A stretch of DNA of 64,000 nucleotides from JBHYDC01 sp051861205 (GTDB lineage Bacteria; Pseudomonadota; Alphaproteobacteria; Rhizobiales; Pleomorphomonadaceae), in assembly GCA_051861205.1 (NCBI GenBank), contig JBHYDC010000010.1:1-64000 (forward strand). Reading direction: 5' to 3'. Shown piece after piece: positions 50,401-59,160 of the stretch (the stretch's first letter is position 1; the number at the start of each line of letters is the position of its first letter). The notes beneath the pieces were generated by a model. The model was given only the letters and a program-made list of their open reading frames with translations, was not told the DNA's origin and did not search any database. The position numbers were made by a program, and so were the translations under genes.

Positions 50401-52200
50401 ATGCGCCTCAGCCGGATCGAGATCGAGAACTTCAAGGGGGTCGGAACGCCGCAGGTCATTGATCTGAAGCCGATCACGTTGCTCTTCGGCCCGAACAGCG
50501 CCGGCAAGAGCACGATCCTTCAGTCGCTGCACTACTTGCGCGAAATCCTTGAGCGCCGGAACGCCGACCCGGACCAGACCATCGCTGGCGGGTTGATCGA
50601 TTTGGGTGGGTTCGCGACACTGATCCACGGCCACGATCTCAATCGCGCGATCAAGCTCAAAGTCTGCATCGACCTTCGGGATGATCAGGGGAGCGAGCGC
50701 TTGCCGCTGAATTCTGGCGGAAGCCTTGGCGATTCAAATTTCAGAAACCTCGGCATCCGCTACCTCGTCGGCGAGAATACGGAGCTGAAGGAGTACGCGG
50801 TCGTTCAGGAAATCGCTCTGGGACTCGAAGTTCGCTGGAGCGACATGCTCCAGGCGCCGTACGTTGCCAAGGCGCTAGTGGAGATCGATGGAGCGGCGGT
50901 CGCGGAGCTTCACTCGCCCGCTCAGCAAGGCCGCGCACATTTGACGGCCTTCAATTTCTCGCACCCGCTCCTGCAAGCGACTTCCGACCCCGACGACTTA
51001 ATCGAGGTTCATGAGGAAGCGCTGGATGAAGTTGAACCGAGCGCTGAAGGCGACTTCCTGGGCGATCCCTTCTCGACGCCACTCGGCAATGAGATCTGGG
51101 AACTTTCGCGCGAAACTTCTGCGGACGCGACAGAGAACAAGACGGTCGATTTCCGGATCGCCGTCGAGACGGTCCTTGGCGCGCTGCCGGACTTGGATCG
51201 GCCGCTCGGCCTCGATCTGGTTGAGATCGACCAGAACCTCATTCGTCAACGCTATGCGACAGGCGCAGCGATTCTGCGCTTGAGCAAGGAAGGCGAGCGC
51301 GCCGCAACCGATGAATACGAATTCGAACGTCGCCGCAGGGCCGGCTTAAGCGCCTTGCTGGACGAGCTCGTGCTCGGGCCGATCCGTATCGTCCGCGACT
51401 ACCTTAGCGCGATGACCTATGTCGGCCCGCTGCGTGAAATTCCCAGCCGAAAGTATCGCCCGCGCCTATCGCCAGATGAATCGCGCTGGGCGCAGGGTCT
51501 TGCCGCCTGGGATCTGCTCTACAGCGACCCGTCCGGCAAGCTGCTCGAAGAGGTCAATAGCTGGCTTGGCGGCGAAGAGCGGCTGAAGACTGGCTATCGC
51601 CTTGAGAAATTCCAGTTCAAAGAGGTTCCGGTTCCTAGCCGGTTCCACCAGCTTTTTGAGCGCGGGCTTTCCGAAGACGATCTGGGCGAGCTGCAAGAGC
51701 TCTACGCCACCCTCAGCGGCCGTTCCGAGATCGCCCTGCGTGACTTCGAAAAGGGCATCATCGTTGCGCCGAGCGATGTGGGTGTCGGCATATCGCAGAT
51801 GATCCCGGTGATCGTCGGTTGCCTTAGAAGCCAGCAGGGCATTCTTGCGATCGAGCAGCCGGAGTTGCACGTCCATCCCGCCATTCAGGTTGGCCTGGGA
51901 GATCTGTTTATCCAGGCGGTGCAGACGAGCGAGAGTATCGTCGGCGCGGGCAAGACACTGCTCGTCGAAACCCACAGCGAGCACATTATGCTGCGCCTGC
52001 TTCGGCGCATCCGGGAGACGACCGAGAACGAGGTGCCGCCAGGCGTGATCGGCTTGTCGCCTGGTGATCTATCGGTGATCTACGTCGAAAGTGGCGATGG
52101 CGGCGTTCGCTTCCGCCCGCTGCGTGTGAGCCAGGACGGCGATTTCGTCGATCGGTGGCCACATGGGTTCTTTGCAGAGCGTGCGGAGGAGCTTTTCTGA
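50401..52200 (+). CDS. ABC/OLD-like AAA ATPase with DUF3696
   Basis: A 599-aa ATPase. Walker A is LLFGPNSAGKSTIL (about residues 27-40), a signature-like VGVGISQMIPVIVG follows, Walker B is LAIEQPELHVHP (about residue 480) and the H-loop is LLVETHSEHIMLRLLRR. The C-terminus matches DUF3696 (LSVIYVESGDGGVRFRPLRV). No TOPRIM nuclease domain is seen, so it is unlike true OLD proteins. It lies 9 bases after hsdS and overlaps the next gene by one base, so it is probably cotranscribed. It may act as the sensor or motor for the downstream protein. Confidence 0.85.
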   Translation: MRLSRIEIENFKGVGTPQVIDLKPITLLFGPNSAGKSTILQSLHYLREILERRNADPDQTIAGGLIDLGGFATLIHGHDLNRAIKLKVCIDLRDDQGSERLPLNSGGSLGDSNFRNLGIRYLVGENTELKEYAVVQEIALGLEVRWSDMLQAPYVAKALVEIDGAAVAELHSPAQQGRAHLTAFNFSHPLLQATSDPDDLIEVHEEALDEVEPSAEGDFLGDPFSTPLGNEIWELSRETSADATENKTVDFRIAVETVLGALPDLDRPLGLDLVEIDQNLIRQRYATGAAILRLSKEGERAATDEYEFERRRRAGLSALLDELVLGPIRIVRDYLSAMTYVGPLREIPSRKYRPRLSPDESRWAQGLAAWDLLYSDPSGKLLEEVNSWLGGEERLKTGYRLEKFQFKEVPVPSRFHQLFERGLSEDDLGELQELYATLSGRSEIALRDFEKGIIVAPSDVGVGISQMIPVIVGCLRSQQGILAIEQPELHVHPAIQVGLGDLFIQAVQTSESIVGAGKTLLVETHSEHIMLRLLRRIRETTENEVPPGVIGLSPGDLSVIYVESGDGGVRFRPLRVSQDGDFVDRWPHGFFAERAEELF

Positions 52201-53132
52201 TGCTCTCAGAGTACGCGGTAGAGCCTGCAGCCATCGGCGCGGACTGGCGGACATTCAAAGACCTGATCGACCGCTTCGGTGCCGACAAAGGGCGACTGAT
52301 CTCACGCTTTCCATCCAAGTGGGAGAAGAAGGTCATTCAGGCAGCAAAAGACGCCGGCGTTCCAGACGTACGCATGGTCGCGATTGTCCAGAGGCTGCAA
52401 GAATCGAAACAGAAGGTTGTTGATTTCAATCGGGCGTATTTGCACGACGCAGAATGGATCAGTAACGCCCTCCGCGAACATGGAGACAGACCCTTCAAGG
52501 CGATCATATGTGCTGCCGGCGGAACAGCTTGTGCTGAGGCCATCCAACCAGACGATAGCTCGGATGGACATCCACTTTTCAAAGCTGCGACTAGTCGGAA
52601 TGTGATCAGGACAGCAGATGAAATTGCGGGTGCGCTTCACACCATTGTTGCTGTGGCCAAGGATGTCGACATCATTGATCCATTTTTCGACCTTCGACCG
52701 ACGAAGGGCAATTATCTTGCCCCCCTGGTCTCGCTGCTAGCCCGACTTGCCGGTGGGCCGGGACAACCTAAGGCCATAAGAATTCACTTCCGTGACCATG
52801 ATACACGCCCAACAGCGCAGATCCTCGCCCGAGACGGATCCGCTCAAATCAAGGGAATACTACCACCCGGTTATTGCTTGGAACTCTATGCGTGGTCGGA
52901 GGTTCAGGGCGGCGAAGATTTTCACGACCGTTTCGTTTTGACGGACCTCGGTGGAATAATGATCGGTGCAGGCTTATCGGCGGATGGTCCCGGTGAGTCA
53001 GCCACCTTCACGTTGCTGAATTTCGATCACGCCCAAGGTCTTCGAAGTCGGTTTTCGAACGGGTCCAAGGCATATGCGCGCGTAGGACCAGCGGTGCGTT
53101 TCCGAGATGACGGCAACTTTGAACTATTTTGA
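52200..53132 (+). CDS. putative PLD-like effector paired with the DUF3696 ATPase
   Basis: A 310-aa protein of no named family. ATG 52200 overlaps the ATPase stop. The N-terminal helical part (DRFGADKGRLISRFPSKW, VRMVAIVQRLQESK) leads into an alpha/beta domain. AVAKDVDIIDPFFD lies at residues 151-164, and FHDRFVLTD at 241-249 gives an H-x-R-x4-D pattern. The last resembles one HKD motif of phospholipase D-like nucleases with Lys replaced by Arg, followed by GGIMIGAGLS. I infer a nuclease or phosphodiesterase effector. GC content is lower than in its neighbours. Confidence 0.6.
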   Translation: MLSEYAVEPAAIGADWRTFKDLIDRFGADKGRLISRFPSKWEKKVIQAAKDAGVPDVRMVAIVQRLQESKQKVVDFNRAYLHDAEWISNALREHGDRPFKAIICAAGGTACAEAIQPDDSSDGHPLFKAATSRNVIRTADEIAGALHTIVAVAKDVDIIDPFFDLRPTKGNYLAPLVSLLARLAGGPGQPKAIRIHFRDHDTRPTAQILARDGSAQIKGILPPGYCLELYAWSEVQGGEDFHDRFVLTDLGGIMIGAGLSADGPGESATFTLLNFDHAQGLRSRFSNGSKAYARVGPAVRFRDDGNFELF

Positions 53133-53523
53133 TGGCACCAATTTGATTTTGCCTCACTCTCAAGAAATCGATCAGCATCGGAAGGACCAGCGGGAGCCGA
53201 ACCCAGTGCATCGCATGCGGAGTCAATGTTGGGGATTTGCAAGGAAATTCAACGATCGGTTTCACAACGACCGCTTTCCCCGCCCTTCGTCCAGTTAAAC
53301 TGCTGCGACGGCTGATGCACAAAAAAATCGTTGTATTTCCTTGTGTTGGCGTTCCGTATTCTCTGCCTCAAAGTCCTGAGGTTCAGAGAGGAATGGCCAA
53401 AACAGAGAAAAATGAGCCGGAGGGCGACGATCCACGCTCCACAGACCTGACAGTCAAGCCCTTGGAATTGTTTGGATAATCCAGCGCCTGGGGAAGGCCG
53501 GGAGACGCTTCATTTGAAGGTAA
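53133..53523. other. AT-richer intergenic region at the island edge
   Basis: A 391-base gap between the last defence gene and tRNA-Ser. No family or strong hairpin is recognised. A short open frame of 28 codons starts at 53393 (MAKTEKNEPEGDD) after GAGAGG and may be a remnant or a real microprotein. The gap probably contains the right boundary of the island. Confidence 0.45.
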
Positions 53524-53617
53524 TGGCGGAGCCGGAGGGATTCGAACCCTCGGTACGGGTTTACGCCCGTACAACGGTTTAGCAAACCGCCGCCTTCAGC
53601 CTCTCGGCCACAGCTCC
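53524..53617 (-). tRNA. tRNA-Ser (anticodon GCU)
   Basis: The acceptor arms GGAGCTG and CGGCTCC pair. The T-loop GGTTCGAATCC-type segment is present, the anticodon loop TTGCTAA gives GCU, and a long variable arm (stem GTACGGG with CCCGTAC) marks a class II tRNA. CCA is encoded at 53526-53524. Its 3' end faces the island to the left, a common integration orientation. Confidence 0.95.
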
Positions 53618-53737
53618 GTGGGTCGGATGCCTAGAGGATCGGCGGAATTCGGTCAACCCCGAAGGCCCCGCCAGTCCCCATTAATGCGCGGATTCGCCGA
53701 TAAAGGCGTTCAGATGGGCGCCGGCTTGCTTGTAGCG

Positions 53738-54427
53738 TCAGCCGGCGGCCGGCGCTTCGAAGGACGAGCGGCCGCCGTGGGCGGCGGACCATTCGGCGGG
53801 GTTGTTCAGGAAGGCTTCCACTTGCTCGATCGTTGCGGCGGGGAAGGCGCCGGAGCGTTTGGCTTCGGCCAGAATGTCCCACCATGTTGCCAGCGCGTGA
53901 AGCGCTATGCCCTGGTCGGACAGCACGGTGCGGCTTTCCTTGAAGATGCCGTAGTGAAACACCACGAAGGTGTGCGCCACGCTGCAACCGGCGGTGCGGA
54001 GCGCGTCGGTGAAGATCAGTTTGGAGCGCCCGTCGGTCGCCAGATCCTCGACCAAGATCACCCGCGCGCCCTCGCGCACGTCGCCCTCGATTTGGGCGTT
54101 ACGGCCGAAACCCTTGGGCTTCTTGCGCACGTAGAGCATCGGCAGTTCCAGCCGGTCGGCCAGCCAGGCCGCGTAGGGGATGCCGGCGGTCTCGCCACCG
54201 GCCACAGCGTCCAGCGATTCCGCGCCGATCTCGGTCAGGATCATGTCCGTCGCGAAATCCATCAGCCGCTTGCGCAGGCGCGGGAAGGAAATCAGCTTGC
54301 GGCAGTCCACATACACCGGGCTCGCCCATCCGGAGGTGAAGATGAACGGCGTTTCGGCGTTGAACTGGATCGCCTTTACTTCCAGCATCATGCGCGCGGT
54401 CTGCGCGGCAATGTCGGCCTTGTCCAT
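53738..54427 (-). CDS. pyrE: orotate phosphoribosyltransferase
   Basis: A 229-aa enzyme that joins orotate to PRPP to give OMP in pyrimidine synthesis. Visible features are FIFTSGWASPVYVDCRKL (substrate loop), the PRPP-binding VILVEDLATDGRSK (about residues 114-127) and YVRKKPKGFGRNAQ (catalytic Lys loop). The PRPP motif ATDGRSK departs from the usual TTGGS but is seen in alphaproteobacterial PyrE. Start ATG 54427 (MDKADIAAQTARMML). Confidence 0.93.
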   Translation of the reverse strand: MDKADIAAQTARMMLEVKAIQFNAETPFIFTSGWASPVYVDCRKLISFPRLRKRLMDFATDMILTEIGAESLDAVAGGETAGIPYAAWLADRLELPMLYVRKKPKGFGRNAQIEGDVREGARVILVEDLATDGRSKLIFTDALRTAGCSVAHTFVVFHYGIFKESRTVLSDQGIALHALATWWDILAEAKRSGAFPAATIEQVEAFLNNPAEWSAAHGGRSSFEAPAAG

Positions 54428-54509
54428 GGGGTCGTCCTCGGGCGTGCGTGGTGGTCTCGCTCGCCGCATATCACTTGAGGCCGGCCCTTGCCATCGAAAC
54501 TAAGGCGCG

Positions 54510-54776
54510 TCAGTGCTGCGACAGCCACTCCCGCGCATCCCGCTGGGCAGCGGCGATATCGGCGGCGGACATTTCCTCGGCCACTTCGCGGCGATACCGC
54601 GCCGCTTCAGGCGAACCGCGGAAGGCGGCAAGGTTGAACCACTTATGCGCGGCCACCAGATCCACTGGCACCGTGCGCCCGGTCGAGTACATCACGCCAA
54701 GCTGCAACAGAATATCGCCCGAAGCCGCCTGTCCTTCAGGAATGCTTTCCAGCGAAGTCATGTCCAAACGCGCCAT
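54510..54776 (-). CDS. small Sel1-repeat protein
   Basis: An 88-aa protein containing one to two Sel1-like (TPR-type) repeats: LQLGVMYSTGRTVPVDLVAA and HKWFNLAAFRGSPEAARYR. Such short forms occur in Rhodobacterales and Hyphomicrobiales; partner unknown. The C-terminal part is an acidic helix (VAEEMSAADIAAAQRDARE). It stands alone downstream of a 290-base non-coding gap. Confidence 0.8.
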   Translation of the reverse strand: MARLDMTSLESIPEGQAASGDILLQLGVMYSTGRTVPVDLVAAHKWFNLAAFRGSPEAARYRREVAEEMSAADIAAAQRDAREWLSQH

Positions 54777-55061
54777 CGTCTTAGTCCTTCTCTTGATCTC
54801 ACCGAGATTTTCTATCCCGGTGCTTCAGTCTCTGAAGATGAGATGATGGTGCATTGGCGATCTGAAAAGGATGTTAAACAGATCGCTTAATTTTCATCAA
54901 ATGAAATCTAAATTCCGGGTAAATGCTAATAGCAGTAAACCATCGATTTCCCGGAACTCTGCGATTTATTCAAAAAATGCCGCACGATTATGAGCGGCCG
55001 ATAGAAAGAATTGCTTCACCATCAATTCTGTTTTCAAATAAAGATGCTTGGCAAAAGCCCA
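54777..55061. other. AT-rich intergenic region
   Basis: About 285 bases upstream of the Sel1 gene, markedly AT-rich, without a supported gene. It includes the promoter region of the Sel1 gene and the tail of the GST transcript. A short inverted pair (ttccggg at 54912 and cccggaa at 54951) is the only visible structure. Confidence 0.45.
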
Positions 55062-55094
55062 AAGAAAAAGCCTCCAGCAGCGTGTGCCGGAGGC
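55062..55094 (-). terminator. rho-independent terminator of the GST gene
   Basis: On the minus strand GCCTCCGGCA and TGCTGGAGGC form a 10-bp stem with one mismatch and a 5-base loop, followed by TTTTTCTTT. It lies 24 bases after the GST stop. Confidence 0.85.
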
Positions 55095-55117
55095 CTCTGG
55101 TTGAAGCGAAAGCGCGG

Positions 55118-55825
55118 TTAGCTGGCGCGCTGGTTGAACAATACCTTCTGCGCTTCCTTGTCGTCTGCCAGATTGGGCGGCGGCACATCCAACTTGACGG
55201 CGAGACCACGCTGAACCGCCGGGCGTTCCAGAAGCTTATCCAGCCAGCGCAACACGTGCGGAAAGTCCTTGCCGTCCATGCCCTGGCGCTCCCAAAGCTT
55301 GGCCCAACCTACAATCGACATATCCGCGATGGAATAGGCGCCCGCTACATACTCGCGGTTGGCCAGTTGCTTGTTCAACACGCCATAGAGCCGGTGCGTT
55401 TCATCGGTGTAGCGCTTGATCGCGTAGGGGATCTTTTCCGGCGCATAGATCGAGAAGTGATGGTTCTGGCCGAGCATCGGGCCGAAGCCGCCCATCTGCC
55501 AGAACAGCCACTGGTCCACATCCACGCGGCTGCGTTCATCGGCCGGGTAGAACTGGCCGAACTTGCGCCCGAGATATTGTAGGATGGCGCCGCTCTCGAA
55601 CACCGAAATTGGCTGGCCGTCCGGACCTTCCGGATCCACGATCGCCGGCATTCTGTTGTTGGGCGAAATCGCCAAGAATTCCGGCTTGAATTGGTCACCC
55701 TTGCCGATGTTCACGTAATTGACGGAGTAGGGCACGCCAAGCTCTTCGAGCAGAATGGTCACTTTCCAGCCGTTGGGCGTGGGCCAGTAATAGAGGTCGA
55801 TCGGCTTGGTTTGATGGGCGGTCAT
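55118..55825 (-). CDS. YghU-like glutathione S-transferase / disulfide-bond oxidoreductase
   Basis: A 235-aa GST. The N-terminal thioredoxin-like domain starts PIDLYYWPTPNGWKVTILLEEL and contains NKMPAIVD-like NNRMPAIVDPEG, with the glutathione-binding VFESGAILQYLG. The C-terminal helical domain carries ADMSIVGWAKLWERQG. It is closest in pattern to the YghU/YfcG (Nu) class. The open frame continues 43 codons upstream through a hydrophobic stretch, but MTAHQTKPIDLYYWP at 55825 is the family start. Confidence 0.88.
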   Translation of the reverse strand: MTAHQTKPIDLYYWPTPNGWKVTILLEELGVPYSVNYVNIGKGDQFKPEFLAISPNNRMPAIVDPEGPDGQPISVFESGAILQYLGRKFGQFYPADERSRVDVDQWLFWQMGGFGPMLGQNHHFSIYAPEKIPYAIKRYTDETHRLYGVLNKQLANREYVAGAYSIADMSIVGWAKLWERQGMDGKDFPHVLRWLDKLLERPAVQRGLAVKLDVPPPNLADDKEAQKVLFNQRAS

Positions 55826-55972
55826 GAAGGCCTCGCGGATTGAAATGTCGGCCGCCGCGAGCGACAGCATAGCCGCCGCGATCGTGGCGAAGACATATCC
55901 GCACAGCCCGGCCCGCGAAAGCCGCCGGCTGTTCAAGCCTCGGTGAAGCGGCATGCGCTGAAGGCCAAAACG

Positions 55973-56830
55973 CTAGAACAACTCGTCGTTCGGCAGCGGC
56001 GACGCCTCGTGGAGCAGAATGAACTCCACCCGCCGGTTGGACGACAGGAACGGATCATCGGGGAAGAGCGGATCCGAATCGGCAACGCCGCTCACCTCCG
56101 CCAAATCGTCGGACGACAGCCCGTATTGACCGAGAATTTCGGCCACGGTCACCGCGCGCTGAGCCGAAAGGTCCCACGCCGGACCACCCGGCAGGTTGGA
56201 TTGACCGGTCGCTTCGGTATGCCCCACGATCTTGAGACGACCCGGCATCTGCTGGATAACCGGCGCAATGCGCCCGAGAATCACCCGCATCCGCTCGTTC
56301 GGATAGCGCGATTGGGAGGGGAACATCGCCCGCCCGTCCTGATCCACGATCGAAATATGCAAGCCGTCCTTGTCGTCCACCACCAGGATCTGGCGAGAGA
56401 TTTCGGCGAAATCGGGCAGGTCCTGCAATGCCTGCCGCAGCGATGCGGCGGCGGTCAGAAACTCGCGCGGCTTGGCTTCGGCATCCTTGGCGAAGCGGTT
56501 GGTGTCGACTTCCGGACCCTGCGCGTCGAAACGGTCGTTGGAATTGGCGGCGAATTCCACGGTGTCGGCGATCGAAACCGGCTGAGTGTCTCGTGCGAAT
56601 TTGCGCGTCGGCAGCCCGTTTCGCTCGATCATGCCGGCGGGCCGCGCGATCAATTGATAGCCGAAGGCCTCTTTTAGCGATCCGGCCGCTTGATACAGCT
56701 TCTGCTCGTCCTGATTGGAGAACGACACGATCATCACGAACAGCGCCATCAGCAACGCCATAAGGTCGGCGAAGGTGATGATCCATCCGCCGCCGTGCCC
56801 GCCGCCGCCTCCGCCTTTGCGCTTGCTCAT
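55973..56830 (-). CDS. motB: flagellar stator protein MotB-like
   Basis: A 285-aa protein with a Gly-rich cytoplasmic N-terminus (KRKGGGGGGHGGG) and a single transmembrane helix carrying the proton-binding Asp (ITFADLMALLMALFVMIVS, about D22). The periplasmic OmpA-like peptidoglycan-binding domain is at about residues 150-275 (LKIVGHTEATGQ, LSAQRAVTVAEIL, SNRRVEFILL). It forms the torque-generating stator with MotA. It lies 16 bases downstream of motA. Other flagellar genes are not in the window. Confidence 0.9.
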   Translation of the reverse strand: MSKRKGGGGGGHGGGWIITFADLMALLMALFVMIVSFSNQDEQKLYQAAGSLKEAFGYQLIARPAGMIERNGLPTRKFARDTQPVSIADTVEFAANSNDRFDAQGPEVDTNRFAKDAEAKPREFLTAAASLRQALQDLPDFAEISRQILVVDDKDGLHISIVDQDGRAMFPSQSRYPNERMRVILGRIAPVIQQMPGRLKIVGHTEATGQSNLPGGPAWDLSAQRAVTVAEILGQYGLSSDDLAEVSGVADSDPLFPDDPFLSSNRRVEFILLHEASPLPNDELF

Positions 56831-56846
56831 CGTCGTGCCGATCCGG

Positions 56847-57626
56847 TCATGCCGCTTCCTTGTCGTCGTCGCCCGACTTGCGGTGCTTCAGCGGCAGATA
56901 GGCAAGCAGTTGTTCGTTCACCTGCTTCGGGCTCTTGTTCTCGCGGATCAGAATCACGGCGTCGATGATCATCGATTGAACTTCGGCGTCGTGGTCCGCG
57001 CGGTTGGCGAGTTTGTCCGCCAGCGGGCCTGCGAGCACGTTGCCCACAACGGCGCCGTACAGCGTGGTGAGCAGCGCGATCGACATGGCCGGGCCGATCT
57101 GTTTGGGGTCCGACATGTGCGCGAACAGCGAAACAAGCCCGATGATCGTGCCCACCATGCCCATGCCGGGGCCGGCCTCGGCGAACTTCGCCCAGCAGGT
57201 GTGCGCCATATGCAGGCGCTCATATTGAAGGTCTCGCTCTCGCTCCAGCACGTGCTGAATGGTGTCGGCGGAATAACCGTCCGCGATCATCTGGATCGCC
57301 TTTTTCAGAAACGGTTCGTCGACGTCCAGCTTTTCCAGCCCAAGCGGACCCTGCTTACGGGCCACTTCGGCAATCTCTGTCAGTTCATCGAGGAGATGAA
57401 TGATGTTGTGCGTCTTATAGAAGATCGCTTCCTTGATGCCGCCGAAAAAGGCCTGCGGGAAGGTTTTAAGCGTGTAACGGCCAAGAACCACCGCCGTAGC
57501 ACCGCCGATAACGACGACGGTCGCGAGCAGGTTCATGAACATCCCTATATTCGATCCCTCCAAGAGGATCGCGATGTAGAGAATGATGAAACCGCCCACA
57601 ATGCCGATAATGGTACCGAAATCCAT
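56847..57626 (-). CDS. motA: flagellar stator protein MotA-like
   Basis: A 259-aa inner-membrane protein with four transmembrane segments: two N-terminal (IIGIVGGFIILYIAILL, NLLATVVVIGGATAVVLG) and two after the cytoplasmic loop (GMGMVGTIIGLVSLFAHM, SIALLTTLYGAVVGNVLAGPLADKL). The loop includes QMIADGYSADTIQHVLERE. It is PomA/MotA-like and is cotranscribed with motB. Start ATG 57626 (MDFGTIIGI). Confidence 0.92.
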   Translation of the reverse strand: MDFGTIIGIVGGFIILYIAILLEGSNIGMFMNLLATVVVIGGATAVVLGRYTLKTFPQAFFGGIKEAIFYKTHNIIHLLDELTEIAEVARKQGPLGLEKLDVDEPFLKKAIQMIADGYSADTIQHVLERERDLQYERLHMAHTCWAKFAEAGPGMGMVGTIIGLVSLFAHMSDPKQIGPAMSIALLTTLYGAVVGNVLAGPLADKLANRADHDAEVQSMIIDAVILIRENKSPKQVNEQLLAYLPLKHRKSGDDDKEAA

Positions 57627-57799
57627 CGTGAACCTCGGCCGAGGGGTACGAGATACAAACGCCCTGAAAACTTCAGACAACTCGGCTTGGCGGTAACTCT
57701 AGGGAATTGCAGCTAATGTATGCTTAACGGCAAGGTGCTATTGCGCCGTTTACGGTGTCATGCCGGCCATTGCGGGAAGGGCAGGGCAGCCTAGCGGGT

Positions 57800-58126
57800 T
57801 TACCGCTCGATCTCGTAACCGGCCTGGTTCCAAGCCGAAATGCCCCCGCCCATATGGCGGATATGCGCAAGTCCAAGCGAGCGGGCAATCTCAACCGCCT
57901 TGGCGGACCGTGCTCCGGCCATGCAATAGAACACCACGGGCTTATCATTCGGCAGATCCGCTGCCTCGCTGCCAAGCCGCGAAAGCGCAGCGTGAATCGC
58001 GCCGGGAATGCGGGCCGCCGCCCACTCATTGTCCTCGCGGACGTCAACGAGTTGAACCTCACCCTTGGCCGCAAGCTCATGGGCCTGTGCCGGCGTCAAC
58101 GTAATCAGGCTTGGCTGTTCCGTCAT
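57800..58126 (-). CDS. rhodanese-domain sulfurtransferase
   Basis: A 108-aa single-domain rhodanese. VQLVDVREDNEWAAARIPGAI lies near the N-terminus, and the active-site loop is FYCMAGARSAKAVEIA, with the persulfide Cys at about residue 68. It would transfer sulfane sulfur to a thiol acceptor in the cytoplasm. No signal peptide. A short inverted repeat follows upstream of its start; it stands as a single gene. Confidence 0.9.
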   Translation of the reverse strand: MTEQPSLITLTPAQAHELAAKGEVQLVDVREDNEWAAARIPGAIHAALSRLGSEAADLPNDKPVVFYCMAGARSAKAVEIARSLGLAHIRHMGGGISAWNQAGYEIER

Positions 58127-58260
58127 GATGGATCCCGCTCTCGTCGAAACCTATGCCTCGGGTCGTCGAAAGCGAGGCTGCCTCAACTGTGGATGTGCCA
58201 CAGCCAACTATAGGCCGTGGCACACCTTATCGTTACCCGTAAATTCGGCTGGTAACGAGG

Positions 58261-59160
58261 CTATTCCTCATAAACCGGCTCCTCATAGGCCGGTTCCTCA
58301 TAGGCCGGCTCTTCGTAAGCCGGTTCTTCATAGACGGGCTCTGGCTGATCCTCGAAGCAGTTGCCGTTCCCGTCCTGACCATTCGGACATTGAATCGCCG
58401 GCTCCTCATAGACCGGCTCCTCGACGGGCGCCTCTTCGATTGCGGGCTCTTCGTAGATAGGCTCTTCTGCGGGCGCCTCCTCAACCGGAGGCTCCTCGTA
58501 GATGGGCTCTTCAACAGGAGCCTCTTCGATAGCCGGCTCCTCATAGACCGGCTCCTCGACGGGCGCTTCTTCGACAGCCGGCTCCTCGTAGATGGGCTCT
58601 TCAACTGGCGCCTCTTCGACGGCGGGCTCCTCGTAGACAGGCTCTTCGGTGGGCGCCTCTTCGATAGCGGGCTCCTCGAAGACCGGATCTTCGGCGGGTG
58701 CCTCTTCGACGGCGGGCTCATCCATCACCGGTTCATCCACCGACTGCTCTTCGACCAGCGGTTCGTCGGCGGGTTGATCCTCGACAACGGGCTCGTCGAC
58801 CGGCTGCTCATCCGCCACCGGTTCGTCGGCAGGCTGATCCCCAACTGAGGGTTCCTCAACCTGCTGCGCATCCACGGAAGGCTCATCCGCCACCGGTTCG
58901 TCGGCGGGTTGATCCTCGACAACGGGCTCGTCGACCGGCTGCTCATCCGCCACCGGTTCGTCGGCAGGCTNNNNNNNNNNNNNNNNNNNNNNNNNNNNNN
59001 NNNNNNNNNNNNNNNNNNNNNNNNNNNNNNNNNNNNNNNNNNNNNNNNNNNNNNNNNNNNNNNNNNNNNNGATCCCCAACTGAGGGTTCCTCAACCTGCT
59101 GCGCATCCACGGAAGGCTCATCCGCCACCGGGTCGTCGGCGGGTTGATCCCCAACGGCCG
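58261..59160 (-). repeat. tandem coding repeats (acidic Pro/Glu/Val/Tyr units)
   Basis: Tandem units of roughly 40-90 bases encoding PVEEPVYEEPAVEEA- and DEPVADEQPVDEPV-like blocks. A larger block appears again on both sides of the N gap (around 58850-58970 and 59071-59150), which explains why assembly failed here. Confidence 0.85.

Noticed and set aside
50401..52200. OLD-family nuclease
   Set aside because: The ATPase core fits, but no TOPRIM domain is seen and the C-terminus is DUF3696-like.
53393..53479. 28-codon frame MAKTEKNEPEGDD as a gene
   Set aside because: Too short and without known similarity; kept only as a note in the intergenic entry.
55118..55954. GST with an N-terminal membrane or signal segment
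   Set aside because: The hydrophobic 43-codon extension precedes the normal family start, and YghU-like enzymes are cytosolic; the extension is probably untranslated.
58194..58224. Inverted repeat TGTGCCAC/GTGGCACA as a terminator
   Set aside because: It has a 15-base loop and no T run, and lies upstream of the rhodanese start; no clear function.
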